DNA from: Pseudomonadales bacterium
Lineage (GTDB): Bacteria; Pseudomonadota; Gammaproteobacteria; Pseudomonadales; Moraxellaceae
DNA: 11,559 bases
Assembly (NCBI GenBank): GCA_013043915.1
Contig: JABEVH010000092.1
Location: 1-11,559 of the forward strand
Direction of reading: 5' to 3'
Under the pieces are notes generated by a model. It was not told the DNA's origin. It made no database searches and was given only the letters and a program-made list of their open reading frames with translations. Shown here piece by piece: positions 6,667 through 11,559 of the stretch (positions are counted from its first letter, which is position 1; each line of letters begins with the position of its first letter). Made by a program: the position numbers and the translations under genes.

Positions 6667-7755
6667 CTACACCAAGCCTGTAGCCTGAAAGCGCCTCTCC
6701 CAGGTATTGTTCCGCACAAATTCAGAGAGCAACGACGCATGATGCTCAAATGAAACCGCTGCCGCAGCAATATGTGTGATGTCATCAATATTGCTGCAAA
6801 TAAAACTACCTGGTTCATCAACTCGAAATCTCATTTCGCCAAAACAAGTGGATATTAGTGGTAGTCCCAGCGCTCGATACTCGTAGTATTTTATCGGATC
6901 CACCGAAGCTGTCAGCTTATTGATTTTGAAAGGAATTAGTCCAACATCAAAATCTAACATGGCTCGTAATGCTGATTCATGATTGCACGGCGGCAACAAT
7001 TGCACATTCCTAGGCAAATCAGGTACAGATCCGAAGACCGGACCTATTAATCTGATGACATCTTTTGAGCGCACCTCTGCCAAGGCAACTACCCAGGCCC
7101 AGTCAAACCACGGCCCCATGGTGCCTACATACCCAAAAGTCTTGCGTTCTGCCTCCATTTTGGCAGTATTGCGTTTAGGCAATAAATCAGCATCAAGCGC
7201 ATTAGGAACTTGTCGTACCTTCAGTCCTTTCCTTTGCCAGCGATCATTCAGCATAGAACTCGATGCCCACACCTCACTAACATCACTAGCCAGCTGTAAT
7301 TCCCTGTGTTTCATCGATTTTCTAGACAAACCAGAATAAAATGCAGAGAAATCATCCATGCAATCGTAAACAGAATGATCCGGTTTAAGTGTCTTTAATA
7401 CCTGAAGAGCTAGAACAGATGGCTTGCCAATAACCACCAGAGGAGCCTGCTCACGCAATAAGGTCAATGCTTTCATCTGACCGCGCCACAGCCAGCGATT
7501 CAACCAACCAGAACCAGGCAAGGGCTCTATGGGAAGAGCGTGAGGTGTCAGAATTGTTAACCATGACGGAATACTATGATTGGCTTTTGTGTCCTTCCCG
7601 ACGCGCATGAAATCATTCAGTTGGGGAAAGCGTGTGGGGTAGGTATCCACCCAGACTATCGACCGACCGGTACACTTGTGGAACCACTCCACGAATTTGT
7701 GGGGTCGTTGCGCAAAACTTGCCCAAGGAACGGGCGAAAGATAGACAAGGCACAT
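6667..7755 (-). CDS. GT4-like cytoplasmic glycosyltransferase
   Basis: A 362-residue GT-B fold enzyme. The N-terminal motif SPVPWASFAQRPHKFVEW (7-24) is the usual 'RP-H' opening of this group. YDCMDDFSAFY (130-140) follows, then the second Rossmann domain with FGYVGTMGPWFDW (207-219), and the nucleotide-sugar region DPIKYYEYRALGLPLIS (286-302) resembling the E-x7-E area of GT4. No signal peptide or membrane span, so it likely acts at the cytoplasmic face. The ATG at 7755 shares its A with the wecB stop (TGATG), so the two are translationally coupled. Donor sugar cannot be read from sequence; coupling to wecB makes a ManNAc-derived donor possible. It is paralogous to the GT4-like part of the large protein at the right end, sharing the YDCMD and PFK...YEY motifs. 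Confidence 0.82.
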   Translation of the reverse strand: MCLVYLSPVPWASFAQRPHKFVEWFHKCTGRSIVWVDTYPTRFPQLNDFMRVGKDTKANHSIPSWLTILTPHALPIEPLPGSGWLNRWLWRGQMKALTLLREQAPLVVIGKPSVLALQVLKTLKPDHSVYDCMDDFSAFYSGLSRKSMKHRELQLASDVSEVWASSSMLNDRWQRKGLKVRQVPNALDADLLPKRNTAKMEAERKTFGYVGTMGPWFDWAWVVALAEVRSKDVIRLIGPVFGSVPDLPRNVQLLPPCNHESALRAMLDFDVGLIPFKINKLTASVDPIKYYEYRALGLPLISTCFGEMRFRVDEPGSFICSNIDDITHIAAAAVSFEHHASLLSEFVRNNTWERRFQATGLV

Positions 7756-8855
7756 CAGGCAAAGTGGTCCCTTAGTATTTTAACGATACGCTCGGCTGCG
7801 TGACCATCGCCATACGGTGACCCCCCCCGGGCCATGTCGCCGTAGGCAACCTCATCATTGAGTAAAAGCTGTACTGCCTGAACAATAGCTTCGAAGTGTG
7901 GCCCCACCAGTTTGACAACTCCTTGCTCAACGGCTTCGGGGCGTTCTGTTTCATCTCGAAGCACCAAGACCGGCTTACCCAGGGCGGGGGCTTCTTCCTG
8001 TACACCACCTGAATCCGTGAGAATCAAATAAGCACGCTTCATGGCTGCCACAAAAGGAGCATAATCCAACGGATCACAAAGCACAAAATTGGGCACGGCG
8101 CTTAGCCATTGCTGGACGGTATATCTGATATTGGGATTAGGGTGTACAGGGAACAAAAACTGCACTTCAGGATTGTTGTGCGCAAGGTATTGAAGTGCCC
8201 GACAAATATCGTGCAAAGGCTCTCCGAAATTTTCCCGCCGATGCGTAGTCACCAGGACCAGGCGCTTTGAAGGGTCGAGATTAAGACCGAGTTCCAACTC
8301 TCTAGCTGAAGTCGCCAGTAGAGCATCAATGACGGTGTTTCCAGTCACCATGATATCTTTAGCGGAGATACCCTCCTTCAGTAGATTGTGCCTAGAACCT
8401 TCTGTAGGGGCGAAATGCCAGCGCGCAAATATGCTGGTGATCACGCGATTAGCCTCTTCCGGAAAGGGATTTTGCATATCCCAAGTGCGCAAACCTGCCT
8501 CAATATGCCCAACCGGAATGCCACGGTAAAAGCAGGCAAGCGCCACCGCCATAACCGTCGTAGTATCTCCCTGTACCAGAACGACATCCGGCTTTTCCTG
8601 CAAAAGAACAGCATCCAATGCTAGTAGTAGCCGCGCCGTCAATTCCGCTAGCGTCTGATTTGGGCGCATGATGTTCAAATCAACGTCTGGAGTAATTCCG
8701 AAAAAAGCTAGGACCTGATCCAACAGATGACGGTGCTGGGCTGTTGCCAAAACACGAACATCGACCCAGGGCTCATGCTTTAGGGCCAGAATAACCGGCG
8801 CCATTTTAATGGCTTCCGGTCGAGTACCTACGACACAAAGTACCGCTTTCTTCAT
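7755..8855 (-). CDS. wecB: UDP-N-acetylglucosamine 2-epimerase (non-hydrolysing)
   Basis: A 366-residue enzyme of typical family length that interconverts UDP-GlcNAc and UDP-ManNAc in the cytoplasm, feeding enterobacterial-common-antigen-like, capsule or O-antigen synthesis. Signature motifs are all present: GTRPEAIKMAPV (10-21), QGDTTT (95-100), GHIEAGLRT (116-124), PEEANR (132-137), THRREN (204-209) and DSGGVQEEAPALGKPVL (281-297). Residues matching the catalytic Asp/Glu/His set of WecB (Asp97, Glu119, Glu133 or Glu134, His205) are intact. ATG 8855 has GAGAG about 10 nt upstream. No wecC-like dehydrogenase is in the window. An 8-G run lies near the 3' end (codons for ARGGS, 342-346), but the frame is intact. 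Confidence 0.95.
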   Translation of the reverse strand: MKKAVLCVVGTRPEAIKMAPVILALKHEPWVDVRVLATAQHRHLLDQVLAFFGITPDVDLNIMRPNQTLAELTARLLLALDAVLLQEKPDVVLVQGDTTTVMAVALACFYRGIPVGHIEAGLRTWDMQNPFPEEANRVITSIFARWHFAPTEGSRHNLLKEGISAKDIMVTGNTVIDALLATSARELELGLNLDPSKRLVLVTTHRRENFGEPLHDICRALQYLAHNNPEVQFLFPVHPNPNIRYTVQQWLSAVPNFVLCDPLDYAPFVAAMKRAYLILTDSGGVQEEAPALGKPVLVLRDETERPEAVEQGVVKLVGPHFEAIVQAVQLLLNDEVAYGDMARGGSPYGDGHAAERIVKILRDHFA

Positions 8856-9006
8856 AACTAATTTTCTCTCAAAAATTTCCAGTCCTGCATGTAGCCATCA
8901 TTCATGCTTTGATCGACAAAATATGTAAAAAACCAGATACTTCTTCAGAAAAAACTCTTTTACACGAAAATTGAGTCATGATGTTTAGAACAATCGCAAT
9001 ATCAAG

Positions 9007-9043
9007 CCAATGGTTAAACCATCATCTTGAACCCAATGGTTCA
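9007..9043. promoter_or_regulatory. Paired dyads with direct repeat CCAATGGTT
   Basis: CCAATGGTT occurs at 9007-9015 and 9033-9041, 26 bp apart. Each copy is embedded in its own dyad: ATGGTTAAACCAT (9010-9022, 6-bp arms, 1-bp centre) and TGAACCCAATGGTTCA (9028-9043, 6-bp arms, 4-bp centre). The arrangement could be a two-site operator upstream of wecB. No regulator is identified and chance is possible in AT-rich DNA. Confidence 0.28.
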
Positions 9044-9096
9044 CAGATGTTCGCTCCGCATAATCAGTCAGTCAAAGTGCATTTTATAATAAAGAC

Positions 9097-9114
9097 GCAC
9101 TCCAGAAGGAGTGC
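9097..9114 (-). terminator. Candidate intrinsic terminator after the large glycosyltransferase gene
   Basis: GCACTCC-AGAA-GGAGTGC forms a perfect 7-bp stem with a 4-base loop, 28 bp downstream of the stop of the minus-strand gene. Read on the minus strand, the stem is followed by GTCTTTATTAT, a weak and interrupted T-rich tract. It would separate the large gene from wecB. The imperfect T-tract keeps confidence moderate. Confidence 0.5.
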
Positions 9115-9141
9115 CAAAAATAAACCCTAAAGACGAACTTA

Positions 9142-11559
9142 TCACCTCCGCAAGGGGGTGCGATACACATGCGGCACCCATGCCCCCCACTTCTGTTCAT
9201 ATATCGCCTTATTGCGCTCCAACAGAACTTGTCGTTCCGAGAACTTCAACTTGTTAAACGACGCCGATAGATGGTGGTGCACAAATACATCTTCAGCGCA
9301 AGCAACCTCCAGCCCCGCTGCTTCGACTTTTCGACAATAATCGTCGTCTTCATAGAAACCGAGACCATAGTCCTCGCTGATTGGTCCACATCTATCGTAT
9401 GTTGAGCGCGACATCATGACACAAAAAAAAGCTGCATTTCTCAACGGATAGCGCTGTCCCATGTGCGTAAGAGTGTAAACCAAAGATTCGCCGGGCATGT
9501 GAGCTATGTTTTGGTAATTAACTTCAATTTTTGCTTCATTACCAATATTGTTTGTCACCGGACCCAGCAGTCCTAAGCCTGGAAATGCTTGAAAGTGACG
9601 AAGGAGGGTCATGATCCATCCATGCGTCACCACGGTATCATTATTCAACACGACCAAAAATTCACCTGTTGAAATTGACAAACCCACATTGTTGCCCGCA
9701 GCGAACCCAAGATTCTTCTGATTTAGAACTATTCGTACTTCCTGATGTCGGCGAGCATAGTCTTCAAGATAGGCTGGCGTGTCATCAGATGATGCATTAT
9801 CAACGACGATGACCTCTAGATTGGGATAATCACTTCTCTCTAGCACACTATCGAGGCAGGCTCGGGTCAAATCAAGGTTATTATACGTAAGGATGATGAC
9901 ACTAATTCGAGGCATAGGAACTGCATCGATTGCCGAGAGCAACTCAATGCCACGATGATGCCAGGTCTGCTCCGCAGCAAAGCGACGGCGATTAGCGACT
10001 TTACATTCAGATTCAGTTCCAGATTCGCGCAATGCCATTCCAACCTGCGAAACGAATTCATCGACCGAGGCTGCGCGCGCGACTTGATCGCCAAAATGGC
10101 TAATCTCGGGTAAATCAACACATACCACCGGCTTGCCCGCTGCCAGATACTCGTAAACCTTCACAGGATTCGTAGCAAGCGTAAGTGGAATAACCTTGAA
10201 AGGTAGCAGGCAGACATCAAATGCATAAAGATAGTAGGGTAAAGTTGAGTAAGGTACTTCACCGGTAAACTCCACGTTAGGCATCTTGGCAAGTATCTTA
10301 TGAGCTCCAACAGTGTCATCTCCGACCAGCAGAATTAAACAGTCTGGATATGCCGAGGCAACGGCCTCTACGAGGTCCAGATCAAACCACTCGGCGATCG
10401 CGCCGTAGTAACCAATAATACGGCGGCTCTTGCTATCTTTATAAACTCGTTCAGGCCGTGACATGAAGTGAGTATACTCGGAAGCGTTGCGCACTAATGC
10501 CACGTTCGAATTGTACTTATGGGCAAATTCTTCAAGCCAGGACGAGGTCACAGTCACCAGATCAGCGTTGCTAAGCATTTCTTTCTCAATCTCCACCAGC
10601 TTTTCGGGCACGTTTCCGAAACCTTCGTGGTGATCCATGCAATCATAAATCCGATATGAATTCGGCAACCGCCTGACCAGCGGGAACCAGTAGCCGTGTT
10701 GCACGATCGAAATACTCGATATTGCACCAAAGTCTCGAATCACACTTGCCATACTTAATTCTAACATTGCGAGACTATCGTCTGTTGGAGGAGAAAAGTA
10801 GATCGCTGGAGCACCCTTCAAGTGTAACTTCAGTTGATACAGGGCAACCGCGCCAGGAAGCTGTTCAAGCCTATAGCCAGGCTCTTCTGCATCGATAAAG
10901 TGATTGCTGAAGTAAAAGACCCGCCGCCCAGCTTCAGCAAGACTTCGTGCGATATGTTGCGGCCTTTGGATGCGGAAGTTCCAATCAATAACTGCAAAAA
11001 CGAATACATCACGATCTGAATTCGGACGGCTGATCAGATCGCACCGCAAAGTCGCATCATCATTGACAAAAGGAACTTGTTTCTCCCTAAAACGCGATGG
11101 GCGAACTATAATGTAGTAGATTTTACGTAGTTGCTGCCTACTCTTCATAGATAGCGGCATCATACGCAGCATCTTCCGCACCATGCCAAGCATGGATTTC
11201 TTGAATGCGTAGATGGCCGGATGCGCATCGATATATGTCGCCCAATCAGATAGTTCAAGAAGTTGTGAATTGAGGTTTTGTCTTACTGCTTGCAATTCGG
11301 CTTGAGCTAGAACAACTCGATCCTGCTCAAGTTCCAGAGCCTGAGTGAACCGCACATTTTCTGCTAACTTCTCAATCAGTTGCGTATTCAATGTCACTTG
11401 CTGCTCTTGATGAAGAGCAATTTCAACATCACGCGCTTCTACGTCGTGACCTAGTTGGGCTATCTGCTGATTTCGCGCTTCTACGTCGTGACCTAGTTGG
11501 GCTATCTGCTGATTTCGCGTTTCTACGTCGTGACCTAGTTGGGCTATCTGCTGATTTCG
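9142..11559 (-). CDS. Coiled coil-GT4-GT2 glycosyltransferase, 5' partial
   Basis: The frame is open through the right window edge, so the true start is outside; an in-frame GTG at 11397 lies inside a continuing coiled coil and is not a convincing start. N-terminal visible part: 14-residue repeats then more Gln/Glu/Leu-rich helix (to about residue 50, counting from the GTG). A GT4-like GT-B domain follows (about 128-490) with RPQHIARSL (145-153), YDCMDHHEGF (251-260), IGYYGAIAEWFDL (328-340) and NPVKVYEYLAAGKPVV (410-425). A GT2 GT-A domain follows (about 496-740) with SVIILTYNN (499-507), VVDNASSDDT (531-540), the metal-binding-type LNNDTVV (584-590) and FYEDDDYC (681-688), like rhamnosyltransferase-type enzymes. 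It probably adds two successive sugars to an O-antigen or capsule unit at the cytoplasmic face. Donors are unknown. Confidence 0.88.
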   Translation of the reverse strand, partial: RNQQIAQLGHDVETRNQQIAQLGHDVEARNQQIAQLGHDVEARDVEIALHQEQQVTLNTQLIEKLAENVRFTQALELEQDRVVLAQAELQAVRQNLNSQLLELSDWATYIDAHPAIYAFKKSMLGMVRKMLRMMPLSMKSRQQLRKIYYIIVRPSRFREKQVPFVNDDATLRCDLISRPNSDRDVFVFAVIDWNFRIQRPQHIARSLAEAGRRVFYFSNHFIDAEEPGYRLEQLPGAVALYQLKLHLKGAPAIYFSPPTDDSLAMLELSMASVIRDFGAISSISIVQHGYWFPLVRRLPNSYRIYDCMDHHEGFGNVPEKLVEIEKEMLSNADLVTVTSSWLEEFAHKYNSNVALVRNASEYTHFMSRPERVYKDSKSRRIIGYYGAIAEWFDLDLVEAVASAYPDCLILLVGDDTVGAHKILAKMPNVEFTGEVPYSTLPYYLYAFDVCLLPFKVIPLTLATNPVKVYEYLAAGKPVVCVDLPEISHFGDQVARAASVDEFVSQVGMALRESGTESECKVANRRRFAAEQTWHHRGIELLSAIDAVPMPRISVIILTYNNLDLTRACLDSVLERSDYPNLEVIVVDNASSDDTPAYLEDYARRHQEVRIVLNQKNLGFAAGNNVGLSISTGEFLVVLNNDTVVTHGWIMTLLRHFQAFPGLGLLGPVTNNIGNEAKIEVNYQNIAHMPGESLVYTLTHMGQRYPLRNAAFFCVMMSRSTYDRCGPISEDYGLGFYEDDDYCRKVEAAGLEVACAEDVFVHHHLSASFNKLKFSERQVLLERNKAIYEQKWGAWVPHVYRTPLRR
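11434..11559 (-). repeat. Tandem 42-bp repeats encoding a 14-residue coiled-coil unit
   Basis: Three consecutive 42-bp units (11434-11475, 11476-11517, 11518-11559) are identical except for one C to T change at 11520. Read on the minus strand each encodes RNQQIAQLGHDVE plus A or T. Fourteen residues equal two heptads, with Ile5, Leu8 and Val12 at a/d spacing (3, 4, 7), so a long coiled coil is expected. A degenerate unit (RDVEIALHQEQQ) follows on the C-terminal side. The array runs off the window edge, so copy number is unknown. Identity at wobble positions indicates recent duplication rather than protein-level selection alone. Confidence 0.93.

Larger units (their letters stand above)
8856..9141. 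other. 286-bp AT-rich intergenic gap upstream of wecB
   Basis: I see no gene here. The segment separates the large glycosyltransferase stop from the wecB start on the minus strand. It holds a candidate terminator near the right end and two small dyads in the middle, and should contain the wecB promoter. I searched the minus strand for -35/-10 pairs and found only poor matches, so no promoter is called. Confidence 0.5.

Noticed and set aside
11395..11397. GTG as the start of the large glycosyltransferase
   Set aside because: The same frame continues without stop through coiled-coil repeats to the window edge, so this is an internal Val codon.
11434..11559. CRISPR-like array
   Set aside because: The units are directly tandem with no spacers and lie in an open reading frame encoding heptads.

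Overview
The window looks like a piece of a proteobacterial (Gram-negative) chromosome. It carries an outer-membrane secretin with matching inner-membrane assembly-platform genes, and a Gram-negative-type surface polysaccharide locus. SoxY- and SoxZ-like genes suggest a sulfur-oxidising lineage, but that is inference; no species can be named from the sequence alone. I see no tRNA, rRNA, CRISPR array, transposase or phage gene.

Left half (1-4955, + strand): a tightly packed operon in the order secretin GspD (5' end outside the window), SoxY-like, SoxZ-like, GspL-like, GspM-like, GspC-like. Junctions are 2 nt apart, 11 nt overlap, 4 nt overlap (ATGA), 8 nt overlap and direct abutment, so the six genes are almost certainly co-transcribed and partly translationally coupled. 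The D, L, M and C products would form the outer-membrane pore and the inner-membrane platform of a type II secretion-like (or type IV pilus-like) machine. The unexpected part is the SoxYZ pair inside it. The SoxY homologue has a probable Tat signal but lacks the C-terminal GGCGG arm that carries sulfur in classical SoxY. The SoxZ homologue has no signal peptide but ends in a Cys-containing tail. This D-Y-Z-L-M-C module is the best candidate for an undescribed system: a periplasmic SoxYZ-type heterodimer dedicated to a secretion or pilus machine.

Right half (4984-11559, - strand): a surface-polysaccharide cluster converging on the first operon. In transcription order (right to left) it holds a large glycosyltransferase, cut by the right window edge, with an N-terminal coiled coil made of 42-bp tandem repeats followed by GT4-like and GT2-like domains. 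After a 286-bp gap containing a candidate terminator and small dyads come wecB (UDP-GlcNAc 2-epimerase), a GT4-like glycosyltransferase coupled to wecB by a TGATG junction, and a multi-spanning GT-C family glycosyltransferase preceded by a perfect 17-bp palindrome. Together they would supply UDP-ManNAc-type precursor, transfer sugars at the cytoplasmic face, and modify glycan at the periplasmic face.
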